Source: a virus | DNA length: 64,000 nucleotides | Direction: 5' to 3' (one strand) | Virus record (IMG/VR): IMGVR_UViG_3300001848_000349 | Span: 1-64,000 of that record | Shown here: piece after piece, positions 26,001-34,496 of the stretch | Layout of the letters: every line of letters begins with the position of its first letter | Numbering within the stretch: the stretch's first letter is position 1 | Notes under the pieces: generated by a model | Told to the model about the DNA's origin: nothing | What the model saw: only the letters and a program-made list of their open reading frames with translations | The model's database searches: none | Position numbers and translations under genes: made by a program

Positions 26001-29000
26001 CCAGTTGTAGTTAAGTTGGCACTAATGCTTACATCTTTTGTGGTTGTTGTCTTACCAGTTCCATTTGGTGTGATAACAATATCACCGTTAGTTGTTGTTG
26101 ACGAAAGAACATTACCAGTAATCTTAAGAGTTTCAACAATAACACCTGTAGCATCAATAGAAGCAAGAGTGCTTCCAGTCATTCTTAAGTTGTTAGCATT
26201 AAGAGTTCCAGTAACAGTTAATGTTGCCGATGTTACTCCAGATCCAATGTCAACAGAGTTTAATGTAGTTACTTTACCAGTACCATTAGCAGAAAGAATG
26301 ATATTACCGTTAGTGTTTGTCGAACTAATAGTATTGGTATTGATTGAAAGGTTTCCTAGAGAAGATGTAGAAGTAACCGTTAAGTTGGCACTGATGCTTA
26401 CATCTTTTGTGGTTGTTGTCTTACCACTACCATTCGGTGTAATAACAATATCTGAATTTGCTACTACAGATTGAAGAGCATTACCAATGATTCTTAAATT
26501 CTCAACATTAATTCCAAGTGAATTTGTCGAAGTAATATCATTGGCATTTAAGAAAATATTGTCAACTGTTGTATCACCAACAACAACTAATGATGATAAG
26601 TCTCCTGAATTACCGAAAGAAACATCATCTACTGTAATAATTTTTCCAGTGCCATTAGCATCTAAAATAATATCGCCATTTGTATTAGTAGAACTAATTG
26701 TATTGGCAACTATATTAATATTTCCTGCTTGTAAATTACTAAATGTAGCAATTCCTAATAAAGTATTACCATCAACTTTTAAATCTCCTTTTACTTGTAA
26801 CAATCCAGTAGCATCACCAACAGCAGCTGGGTCAATAATAATTGTTGAGTTAGATGATGTGATTTGATTATCAGTAACTTTTAACGTTTCAATATTAACA
26901 CCACCAGTTCCATTAGCATAAATTGTTAGATCACCATTGGTATTTGTTGTAGTAATAGTGTTTCCATTTAGATTAATATTATCTGCTTGTAGATCACCAT
27001 TTACAGTTACAGTAACATCTAGAGGAGTTGAAATATTTCCAAAGGTAGTATTGGCATTAAATTGCTCTAAGCTAGCATGTGTAATAGTATTACCAGTGCC
27101 AGCTTGAATTGTCATATCACCACTAGTACTTAATGTGCTAGTTCCTAACGTGAATGTATTAGCAATTAAAGTGCCAGTAACAGTTAATGTTGAATTATTT
27201 GCTACTGTTCCAATATCTACATTATTAATTGTGGTTACTTTACCAGTACCATTTGGAGAAAGAATGATATTACCGTTAGTGTTTGTTGAACTAATTGTAT
27301 TAGTAGCAACTCTTAAATTATCTAAGTTTGTTGTTCCAGTAATAGTAACAGTTCCAGAAATATCAGTGCTCTTAGTGATGTTTAGTTTACCAGTTCCGTT
27401 TGGAGATAATGTAATACTACCGTTTGTATTAGTAGCTAAAATTGTATTACCGTTAAAATTAAAGTTATCTAAGTTTGTTTCACCAATAACCGTTAAGATA
27501 GATTCATCAGATGTTTTACCAAAATTTACATCATTATAAGTTACTAATTTACCAGTGCCATTAGCAGCAATGATAATATCTGAATTAGTTTTTGTACCAG
27601 TAATTGTTGTGCTATTAATATTAAGATAATCAGCAGTAAATGTACCGAATACACTTACATCAGCAATATTAGCAAAAGTTAATTCTTCGGCACTAATGAA
27701 AGTATTTGTGTAATTACTTAAAGTGATAACAGTTCCATTAATACCAGAAACTGTAGTTCCAGATGGAATACTAGTAAATGAAGTATTTGATTCTACGTCA
27801 TTTCCATTAGAAATACCAACTGCTGAAACTACATTAACTCTTAATGGATCGTAGGTTGTGAGATTTCCAGTTACTCCTGTTGATAATGTAGACGAAATGT
27901 TTATCTTTTGAGTAATCGTAGCAACAGTTAAAGTTAAATCAGATCCAGTAGCACCAATGCTTGCTACAGGAACTGTGATAGTTTCATTGACAGCAAAAGA
28001 AGCACCGCCATCATCTACAACAACAGTAGAAGCGGCACCAGTAGCATCAATTGTAATTGTGAAGGCAGCACCGACTCCAGAAGCAGATCCACTTAAATTT
28101 GTTACAGAATACACTCCAGCAGTTCTAGCAGGATCAGCACTACTTGTAGTTACTGTAGCAATGTATCCACTAATAATTGAAGTAATGTACGTTGTAGATG
28201 GAATTGAAGCAGAAACAAATCTATAACCAACTCCAATTAAAGATAAATCATCTGTAGATAAGAAATAGTTATTACCAGAAGTTCCAGATAATGTAATTAA
28301 ATCATATAATGATGTAGCAGTAGAAGTGGCATAAAGAACACCGAATTTGTTTGTTCCTGTAGTTGTTGTAGTACCACTAATTAAAGTATTACCAGCAACT
28401 GTTAAAGTTCCACCAATGTAAACATCTTTTACAATTCCAGCACCACCAGCAACATATAAAGCACCAGTTAATGTGTCAGTAGCATTACTTGTTGAATTAA
28501 TTCTAACGATAGGTATAGTGTTACTAATTTCTAACGATAATGGACTATTGACATCAGTAGGAGCAGTTCTACCAAGTGTCATTCTTTGAACACCACCAGT
28601 ATAGAATTCTAAAGTATTATTAGATTCATTTGGACTTCTTTCTGGAATAATGTATGTTTGGTTGTCTACAGATCTTACACCACCAAGAGAACCCCAGGCA
28701 GTTCCGTTATATCCTTCGAAGTATAATCCAGTGGTATTAAATCTAACCATACCAGCTACACCAGTTGGTTGTTGTGATGTTAAACCAGCTGGTAATAGCA
28801 TAGCATTTGTGCCACTTATCTGTACATAACCAGTTCCATTTGGTGTTAAGAACAGATTTCCGTTAGTATTTTCTGTGGAAAGTGTATTAGTAGTTAATCC
28901 TAAGTTTCCAATGTATGCTTTTCTGCTGAGATAGATATCTCTCCATTTCTGAGAACTTGTACCAATATCATAGGTAGCAGTTACATCAGGAATAATTGTC

Positions 29001-32000
29001 GAGTTAATATCAGCATTAAATACAATGTTATCAGTGTTTAAATCACCAAATGTGATTGTACCACCAGTTCCTTGACCAGCTCTAAATGTAATATCTCCAT
29101 TAACTGTAAGGTTTCCAGAAACAGTTGTATTCTTATGGAGAGTAATAGATTCAGCACCAGTTGAAGTTGATAATGTGATATATGGATTTGTGCTTTCCTT
29201 AATTACAAATGACGAAGCGTTGTTGTTTAGAATCGTTAGAGAAGTAGCAGCTGCTGAAGTATCAACTGTTCCGCCTTGAACAGTTAGAGTTCCTGAAATT
29301 ACTGTATTACCTGTTGTAGAAGCAACCGTGAATTTGTTGACGGGAGTTCCAGCACCATCATTAATAAAGAAGTCTTGTGAAGTTCCACCCTTGAAGATAA
29401 AATCTCCAGTTCCATTTGGATCAATTGTAATATCACCATTAGCATTTTCCGTTGAAATTGTATTGGCAGTTAATCCAATATTTCCAATAAATGCTTTTGT
29501 TGATAGGTATAGATTAGACCACTTATTAGTTGCTGAACCAAAATCATAAGCAGCAGATGAAGATGGAATAAAAGATGATCCAATATAAGAATTGAATATT
29601 GATGTATCAGCAGTAGCATCACCAAATGTTAGTGTTCCTCCAGCACCACCTTTAAAGTTTACACTTCCATCTACAGTAAGAGTTCCATTAAATGTAGTGT
29701 TCTTTGTAACAGTAATTGCTTCAGAACCAGTGGTTGTTGTTACAGTTACATAAGCATTAGATCCTTCTTTAATGGCAAAAGAAGAAGCATTGTTATTGAT
29801 AATTGATAATGTTGTAGCAGCAGCAGAAACATTTACTGTTCCACCAGAGATTGTGGCATTACCAGAAATAGTTGTGTCACCTGATGATGAAAGAACATTA
29901 AACTTAGTAGTAGTTCCATCGTTGATGACAAAGTTTTGAGAAGCTCCACCAGTAAACTGTAGATTTCCAGTTCCATTAGGATCTAGAATAATATTTCCGT
30001 TTGTGTTGGTAGAAGCAATTGTGTTGTCAGTTACATCAACATTTAAATTGCCGATATAAGCACCACCAGAAAGATAAAGATCTTTCCATTTTAATGTTGC
30101 TGTACCAAAGTCTCTAGTACCAGTAGTAGAAGGTACGAAATCACTAGCAACTCTAGCATTTACGGTTACTGTATCACTTGTAGCATCACCTATTGTTGTG
30201 TTGCCGTTTACTGTTAAGTTGCTGGTAATCGTTACATTAGTGCTAAAGGTAGTGTCTTTATGTAAGGTAATCGATTCTGTGCCAGTTGTGCTGTTCAGTG
30301 TTACATAAGAATTTGATCCTTGTTTGATCGTAAATGCTGAGGCATTATTTGTAATAATACCAACATTGGTTGCTACTGCTGATACATCAACTGTACCTCC
30401 AGAAACTGTAGCATTTCCTGAAACGTTGATAAATCCAGAGATTGTTGTGTCACCTGTTGTTGATAATACATTAAATTTAGTTACAGGAGTTCCAGCACCA
30501 TCATTGATTGTGAAGTTTTGAGAAGCACCACCTTTATAGATAAAGCTACCAGTTCCATTAGGATCAATTGTGATGTTTCCGTTTGTATTGGTAGAAGAGA
30601 TTACGTTGGTATCTAATAGTAAGTTAGCAAAATAACCACTAGTGCCAGCGTATACTGTTCTCCATTTTTGTGATGAGGAACCTAAGTCATAAGTATTATT
30701 GAGATCAGGTATAAAGCTTGAATTAACATCAGCATTAAAAACGATATTGTCAGTATTGAGATCACCTAAAGTAATTGTACCAGGGGTTGAACTACCAGCT
30801 CTAAATGTAATATCTCCATCAACAGTTAAAGTACCATTGACAAGAGTATTTTTGTGAAGAGTAATTGATTCAGAACCAGTAGTGGTATTTACAGTAATGT
30901 AAGAATTGGCACCTTGTTTTACTGTAAGTGCTGAAGCATTATTTGTAATGATTGGAATATTAGTTGCTACTGCCGATACATCTACAGTACCACCAGAGAT
31001 TGTGGCATTACCAGAAACGTTAACAAATCCTGAGATTGTAGTGTCACCTGATGTTGAAAGAACATTAAATTTAGTTGTAGTTCCATCATTGACTGTGAAG
31101 TTTTGGGAAGCTCCACCTGTAATTACTACACTTCCAGTACCGTTTGGATCAAATACGATGTTTCCATTGGTATTTGTGGAAGAAATAGTATTACCAGTTG
31201 TCCTAATATTTCCAGCATAGATGTTCGATGCTGCCCAAATATCTTTCCATTTGAGAGATGTACTACCTAAATCGTAAGTATTGGTTGTTAGAGGTAATAC
31301 GTTGGAACTTACTTCAGCATTAAATGTGATGCTATCTGTGTTAGCATCACCCAAAGTAATTGATCCAGTTGATCCATTACCAGCTCTAAAGGTAATATCT
31401 CCATCAACAATTAAATTGCCATTAATATTTGTATTCTTATGAAGAGTGATGGATTCTGAACCACTTGTAGTATTTAATGTTACATAAGAATTAGCACCTT
31501 GTTTAAAGGTAAAAGCAGTAGCATTATTGTTGATGATAGAAACATTAGTAGCAACTGCTGAAGTATCTACAGTACCACCTTTTACTGTTAATGTTCCTTC
31601 AGTTACTGTATTGCCAGATGTAGTAGCAACAGTAAATTTATTAACAGGTGTTGGAGTTGTACCATCGTTAATAACAAAACTTTGTGAAGCACCGCCAGTA
31701 AACTGGAAATTTCCAGTTCCGTTAGGATCAATAATGATGTTACCATTGGTATTTGTAGATGATACAGTATTTCCATCAACTCTTAAATTATCTAAATTGG
31801 TTTGACCAATTACAGTAAGAATTGACTCATCCGCTAATGTACCTAGGTTGACATCATTTACTGTTTCTACGACACCAGTTCCATTAGGAGTTAAGGTAAT
31901 ATTACCATTAGTATCAGTGGAACTGAGAACGTTACCATCAATTCTTAAATTATCAGCATTAAACTGTCCAATAACAGTTACCGTTGATAGATCTCCTAAT

Positions 32001-34288
32001 GATCCAAAAGTAATATCACCATTCGTATTGATATTTCCAATTACATTGTATGATCCAGTAACATACAAATCACTATCAATTGTTACTGAATTGGAACCAG
32101 CTGGAGAAAGAGTAATTCCGCCAGTTGTGGTTTCAATATTATTATTATTAAAATCTAGATTACCTACAGTTATATTTGTAGGAGTAATGACTGTTGATGT
32201 TACGTTATCAGTTACTGTTAAATTGGAAAGACTTGAAATACTAAATGCCTGTGATCCAAAGTTTAATGTTCCCTGTTTTTGATCAACTTCAAATACATCT
32301 CCAATCTTTACATTACCTCTTTGATCAATTGTGACATATGAAATATCACCACCATTGACTTTAATAATTTCATTTGCTTTAATGGTGTTTGATTGATCTT
32401 GTGAAAAATCTTTTCCTGATCCTACAAAATTTAAATTGAATGAGATCAAACGAAGTCTAGTTCCTACACCATCTGCTTTTACTCCGTAGGTTCCAAACTC
32501 TACAGCAGATGAAATAGATCTCATTTCAGCACCAAACTGTTGGTAATCTGCTAAAATAATTCTTGAAGCCGTTGCTACTGTTGATGTATCTCCAGCATTT
32601 CTAATTCTAATATCTTGAACCGCTACTGAGTCATCAACAATAATTTTTGAGTTATTTGATCCATCAAAATGAAGCATTAATGTAGCAAAAGTATCACTAG
32701 CATAAGCAAATGATGCTGGAGTGAATGTTGTATCGTATCTTCCGATACCCTGACTAATTCTAAGTTCATCAATATATCCAGTTAAACCATACAATCCGTT
32801 AAAATTAGCACCGATATTTACTGTGCTTTGTGGATATGTATTGTTATCAGTATAAGGTGAACCTTGTAAAGTACCATTAACAAATAATCTAGTAGTATTA
32901 GATTTTCTTGATAAGGCAATATGATACCATGTATTAGTGCTTAATGTAGTAGTACCTACAATTTTATCAGCACCTGTTGTGTAGTATCTTACTACATTAC
33001 CACTGATATAAATTACTGGTTGTGTATCTCCAGCAACAGTTCTTTGATCAAATAAAACTTGATCTACATTGTTTACGTTTCTTCGTACCCAAAAATCTAC
33101 AGTGAAATCTCCAGTTCCATATTCAAAATCTGGACTTGAAGCATATGTAATATAATCCGATGTTCCTGGTAAATATAATGATGCTGTACCAAATTTGTAT
33201 TGAGCAGTTGATAAAGCAGCATTATTAATAACTGTAGCAACTTTTGCTGTTCTATCAGCTGGATCCGAGAATATTCCTGTACCTTTGTTAGTTAAGATAA
33301 CGTAGTTACCAGTGGCAGTTGAATCAATTGTTCCAGAAGCAACTAGGTTTCCAGAAACATCATAATATTTGATGATATTTCCAGCAGCAATAGATCCAGT
33401 AACACCAGATAATCTAAGTCTTGTTTTTCCTTGATTTGCTAAACCTAAAGTTCCAGACTCAGCAAGAATACCATATTGAGCAAAATATGAAAAACAATTA
33501 ATCCATTCTACTCTTGCTCCATTTGTCATTCGGAGAGAAGTAGCATTTGGACATATTAAAGTAACTTCATTACATAAAATAGCTGGTTCTAATGTAGTAT
33601 ATTGAACTACAGAACCATCAACTAAAATACCACACCCAGCATCACCAGAAGCAAATCCATAAGGATCTGATGAAGAAGTAACAGATCCTTTGTTTAATAC
33701 AGTAATTCTTTGAAGGTAAGGACTTCTTTGTAATGTTGTGCTATTTGTAGCAAATCTAAATGCCCATCCTGTGTTTAGAAGTGGGTTGAAGAACATATCT
33801 CCAACTGTAAGATCTTCTACTCCAGTATCTCCATTGAGTAAAAAACAATCTTTTGTATTAGTTGCTGGAGTTGGTACAATCTTTGTTGAACGAATAGTTG
33901 TACCTTTAACTGTTACACCAGCTGGAATAGTAAGAGGAAAAATCTCTTGGAAAGTACCAGGACCAATATGAATTGTGTCACCAAAAGATGCCTGTGAAAG
34001 AGCATACTTTACAGTTCTAAAAGCAACGTTTCTAGTCCTTCCTGGATTTTTTCTATATCCAGCAGAAGTAGGATCGTTATCAATTGAGTCAACACCGTTT
34101 GTACTAACATACCAAACAGTCCCTTCATATGAAGAGACTGTTCCATCAAGATAATTAATTGCTCTAGCAAGAGTATTTGGTAATGGCGTGTTAAGCGAAG
34201 AAATATCGCCTAAATCAGCTCCTATTAAATTAACTTGTTGACGTTGCTGTTCTAAGGTAAAATTCTTAGCTACATTTCTAACTGCCAT
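23021..34288 (-). CDS. Giant tail fibre protein with pectin-lyase-like, LamG-like and beta-repeat regions (3755 aa)
   Basis: The N-terminus (MAVRNVAKNFTLEQQRQQVN, LIGADLGDI) is typical of cyanophage fibre and baseplate-attached proteins. Residues about 57-130 begin a right-handed beta-helix (VWYVSTNGVDSIDNDPTS, FRTVKYALSQASFGDTIHIG). Residues about 360-545 form a LamG/concanavalin-like domain (ASLYLPGTSDYITYASSP, FTVDFWVRR, WYHIALSRKSNTTRLFVNG, GYIDELRISQGIGRYD), a fold that often binds sugars. From about residue 700 to 3050 come many copies of a short unit with ISSTNTNGNIILSPNGTGK. Near residues 1850 and 3430 are GMVRFNTTGLYFEGYNGTAWG and a close relative, standard fibre motifs. The start overlaps the preceding 71-residue gene by 11 bases. 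It is probably a second long fibre or a fibre shaft; the virion position is inferred from gene order. Confidence 0.8.
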   Translation of the reverse strand: MAVRNVAKNFTLEQQRQQVNLIGADLGDISSLNTPLPNTLARAINYLDGTVSSYEGTVWYVSTNGVDSIDNDPTSAGYRKNPGRTRNVAFRTVKYALSQASFGDTIHIGPGTFQEIFPLTIPAGVTVKGTTIRSTKIVPTPATNTKDCFLLNGDTGVEDLTVGDMFFNPLLNTGWAFRFATNSTTLQRSPYLQRITVLNKGSVTSSSDPYGFASGDAGCGILVDGSVVQYTTLEPAILCNEVTLICPNATSLRMTNGARVEWINCFSYFAQYGILAESGTLGLANQGKTRLRLSGVTGSIAAGNIIKYYDVSGNLVASGTIDSTATGNYVILTNKGTGIFSDPADRTAKVATVINNAALSTAQYKFGTASLYLPGTSDYITYASSPDFEYGTGDFTVDFWVRRNVNNVDQVLFDQRTVAGDTQPVIYISGNVVRYYTTGADKIVGTTTLSTNTWYHIALSRKSNTTRLFVNGTLQGSPYTDNNTYPQSTVNIGANFNGLYGLTGYIDELRISQGIGRYDTTFTPASFAYASDTFATLMLHFDGSNNSKIIVDDSVAVQDIRIRNAGDTSTVATASRIILADYQQFGAEMRSISSAVEFGTYGVKADGVGTRLRLISFNLNFVGSGKDFSQDQSNTIKANEIIKVNGGDISYVTIDQRGNVKIGDVFEVDQKQGTLNFGSQAFSISSLSNLTVTDNVTSTVITPTNITVGNLDFNNNNIETTTGGITLSPAGSNSVTIDSDLYVTGSYNVIGNINTNGDITFGSLGDLSTVTVIGQFNADNLRIDGNVLSSTDTNGNITLTPNGTGVVETVNDVNLGTLADESILTVIGQTNLDNLRVDGNTVSSTNTNGNIIIDPNGTGNFQFTGGASQSFVINDGTTPTPVNKFTVATTSGNTVTEGTLTVKGGTVDTSAVATNVSIINNNATAFTFKQGANSYVTLNTTSGSESITLHKNTNINGNLIVDGDITFRAGNGSTGSITLGDANTDSITFNAEVSSNVLPLTTNTYDLGSTSLKWKDIWAASNIYAGNIRTTGNTISSTNTNGNIVFDPNGTGSVVITGGASQNFTVNDGTTTKFNVLSTSGDTTISGFVNVSGNATISGGTVDVSAVATNIPIITNNASALTVKQGANSYITVNTTTGSESITLHKNTLVNGTLTVDGDITFRAGSSTPGTITLGDLNTDNIVFNADVNSSFIPDLNNTYDLGSSSQKWRTVYAGTSGYFANLLLDTNVISSTNTNGNITIDPNGTGSFIYKGGASQNFTINDGAGTPVTKFNVLSTTGDTTISGFINVSGNATVSGGTVDVSAVATNVGIITNNASAFTIKQGSNSYVTLNSTTGTESITLHKDTTFSTNVTITSNLTVNGNTTIGDATSDTVTVNARVASDFVPSTTGTRDFGTATLKWKDLYLSGGAYIGNLNVDVTDNTIASTNTNGNIILDPNGTGNLQFTGGASQNFVINDGTTTKFNVLSSSGDTTISGNATISGGTVNVSAAATTLSIINNNASSFAIKEGSNAYVTVTTTTGSEAITVTKNTTFNGTLTVDGSVNFKGGAGGTLTFGDATADTSIFNSYIGSSFIPSSSAAYDFGSATNKWSNLYLSTKAFIGNIGLTANTISTENANGDITIDPNGTGDFIFKGGTSQDFFINDGAGTPVNKFTVASTTGNTVISGTLTVQGGTVDTSAAATSLTILNNNASSFVIKESTNPYITLSTSTGAESITLHKNTTVSGNLTVNGDITFRAGQGTGGTITFGDLNTDNIVFNADINSTIIPDVTATYDIGTSSQKWRDIYLSRKAYIGNLGLTTNTLSTENTNGNLFLTPNGTGYVQISGTNAMLLPAGLTSQQPTGVAGMVRFNTTGLYFEGYNGTAWGSLGGVRSVDNQTYIIPERSPNESNNTLEFYTGGVQRMTLGRTAPTDVNSPLSLEISNTIPIVRINSTSNATDTLTGALYVAGGAGIVKDVYIGGTLTVAGNTLISGTTTTTGTNKFGVLYATSTATSLYDLITLSGTSGNNYFLSTDDLSLIGVGYRFVSASIPSTTYITSIISGYIATVTTSSADPARTAGVYSVTNLSGSASGVGAAFTITIDATGAASTVVVDDGGASFAVNETITVPVASIGATGSDLTLTVATITQKINISSTLSTGVTGNLTTYDPLRVNVVSAVGISNGNDVESNTSFTSIPSGTTVSGINGTVITLSNYTNTFISAEELTFANIADVSVFGTFTADYLNINSTTITGTKTNSDIIIAANGTGKLVTYNDVNFGKTSDESILTVIGETNLDNFNFNGNTILATNTNGSITLSPNGTGKLNITKSTDISGTVTITGTTNLDNLRVATNTISSTNTNGNIILSPNGTGKVTTINNVDIGTVANNSTLTVTGTLIANTFTLGTSTLSTSGDMTIQAGTGNTITHASLEQFNANTTFGNISTPLDVTVTVNGDLQADNINLNGNTITTTNTNGDLTIYANGTGGVNIETLKVTDNQITSSNSTIIIDPAAVGDATGLLQVKGDLKVDGNTLLGIATFSNLQAGNINIVANTISSTNTNGDIILDANGTGKIITVDDVSFGNSGDLSSLVVVGDTTVDNIFLNANDITSTNSLGINVENLRIIGNALQSVVANSDIVITPNGSGKTTTTKDVSISANLTVTSTSSLGNLSINTNTISSTNTNGNIILSANGTGKVTTLNSVDIGSGVTSATLTVTGTLNANNLRMTGSTLASIDATGVIVETLKITGNVLSSTTTNGDIVITPNGTGKTTTTKDVSISANLTTTGTSTLGNIAINTNTISSTNTNGNIILSPNGTGKVTTINAVDIGTGPNNSTLTVTGTLNANNLRMTGSTLTSIDTTGVIIETLKINTNVLSSTTANGDIVLTPNGTGKTTTTKDVSISANLTVTSTSTLGNIAVNTNTISSTNTNGNIILSPNGTGKTTTINAVDIGTSVNNSTLTVTGTLNANNLRMTGSTLASIDTTGVIVETLKITGNVLSSVGSNANIVLTPNGTGSTTTAKNFNVTNATLTVTGQFNADNLRITSNTLSSTNTNGNITFLANGNGVVETFNDVNFGKLTDESVLTVVGNFYADNININGNTITNTDTNGDITITGNGTGGVTIEEIRIVSNQITSANSLIVLDPGVVGNNTGDVQIKGNLIIDGTTTTLNSTVVTVDDINIELGSIDTPTDATANGGGITLKASSNKTITWSAASNYWTTNVGLEVQGDLKVDGGTLYHDATNNKLTVNNLEFTTNAIKSNSGDLNYNVNDTSSDFVFNGSLTGNNAIVARTSDYTQTIGLDIASGDLNSIGDLYSKNSKVLKGITLSGNQLIQDTSYVSNSFGVLVRLTTSDINVAQVANGTYNNRVVNGGSGSGGRVNLIVSGGKLLPSNIVIAQGGSGYAIGDSVTATFGNQTINFTVTDVSGSGINIKPSTNGIVKIDTNTGLRVPLGSEAQRPSTEVVTGLIRFNTSRTLFEGYDGSQWGSIGGVRDVDGNTYLLAETSPGANENIFYFYNNGTNSVQLSGTVLELETVRTISNKFSASKKYDLVFSQDGSNYSVLTLNGDTVTMNSTRTAGNLLTINNYNSSPIVELQNTNLSLSQGIFKVDFTTTPILSTTTSNIALNVNGVSFLRFTKQGSSLGAIEIDYSNDGSFETFVDNTGTFVNLKEFTLKSEVSLTFTTDVTIPIFTTSEYRSAKVLIQTSSNGGDYEITEVTCIVDDSNNAYFSESNDVFTSQKIVEYSMAVTAGVLNITVSKVPGYTGTATQFTSKISKTSIRK
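25100..32200 (-). repeat. Long series of short coding beta repeats (ISSTNTNGNIxLxPNGTGK)
   Basis: The 3755-codon gene carries dozens of copies of a unit built on TNTNGNIxLxPNGTG, with partners such as LTVTGTLNANNLRM and TTTKDVSISANLT. Some neighbouring copies are nearly identical in DNA (around 25.4-26.4 kb), which suggests recent duplication. The antisense strand therefore shows long but meaningless open frames. Confidence 0.85.
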
Positions 34289-34493
34289 TTTTTAATAACT
34301 CTCGTAAAAGATTTTTGATATCAGAAAGCTCTTCTTTTAGAAGGTGAACATCTTGTTGGATTTGATGAAACGAAGAAGCATTTAGACGTGCTTTTTTGAC
34401 ACTTTCAAATACGCTTTTATCAGTATTTATAATGGCTCCTGTATCCTTATCTCTTACGAGACCATCATGACCACTAACTTTCAAATAATCCAT
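34278..34493 (-). CDS. Small T4-like cyanophage protein with C-terminal coiled coil (71 aa)
   Basis: Sequence MDYLKVSGHDGLVRDKDTG followed by AIINTDK resembles a short protein often found near structural genes of T4-like marine phages. The second half (FHQIQQDVHLLKEELSDI, KNLLRELLKN) is a clear amphipathic helix, probably a coiled coil. It starts 3 bases after the end of the 2693-codon gene and overlaps the start of the 3755-codon gene by 11 bases, so translation of the three is likely coupled. A late-promoter octamer lies within it. Its job is unknown; an adaptor or assembly factor for the fibre that follows is a reasonable guess. Confidence 0.7.
   Translation of the reverse strand: MDYLKVSGHDGLVRDKDTGAIINTDKSVFESVKKARLNASSFHQIQQDVHLLKEELSDIKNLLRELLKNGS
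34424..34431 (-). promoter_or_regulatory. TATAAATA octamer inside the 71-residue gene
   Basis: An exact minus-strand TATAAATA lies within codons for AIINTD, about 135 bases upstream of the 3755-codon gene. It could be a late promoter for that gene. Because it is inside coding DNA in an AT-rich genome, chance is also possible. Confidence 0.35.
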
Positions 34494-34496
34494 TTA

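Noticed and set aside
25275-26474. Plus-strand open frame of 399 codons
   Set aside because: Antisense of the near-identical fibre repeats; Val/Pro/Leu repeats arise from the reverse complement of TNTNGN units.
25100-32200. CRISPR-like array
   Set aside because: Repeats are in-frame coding units of variable length within one protein, with no unique spacers of constant size.
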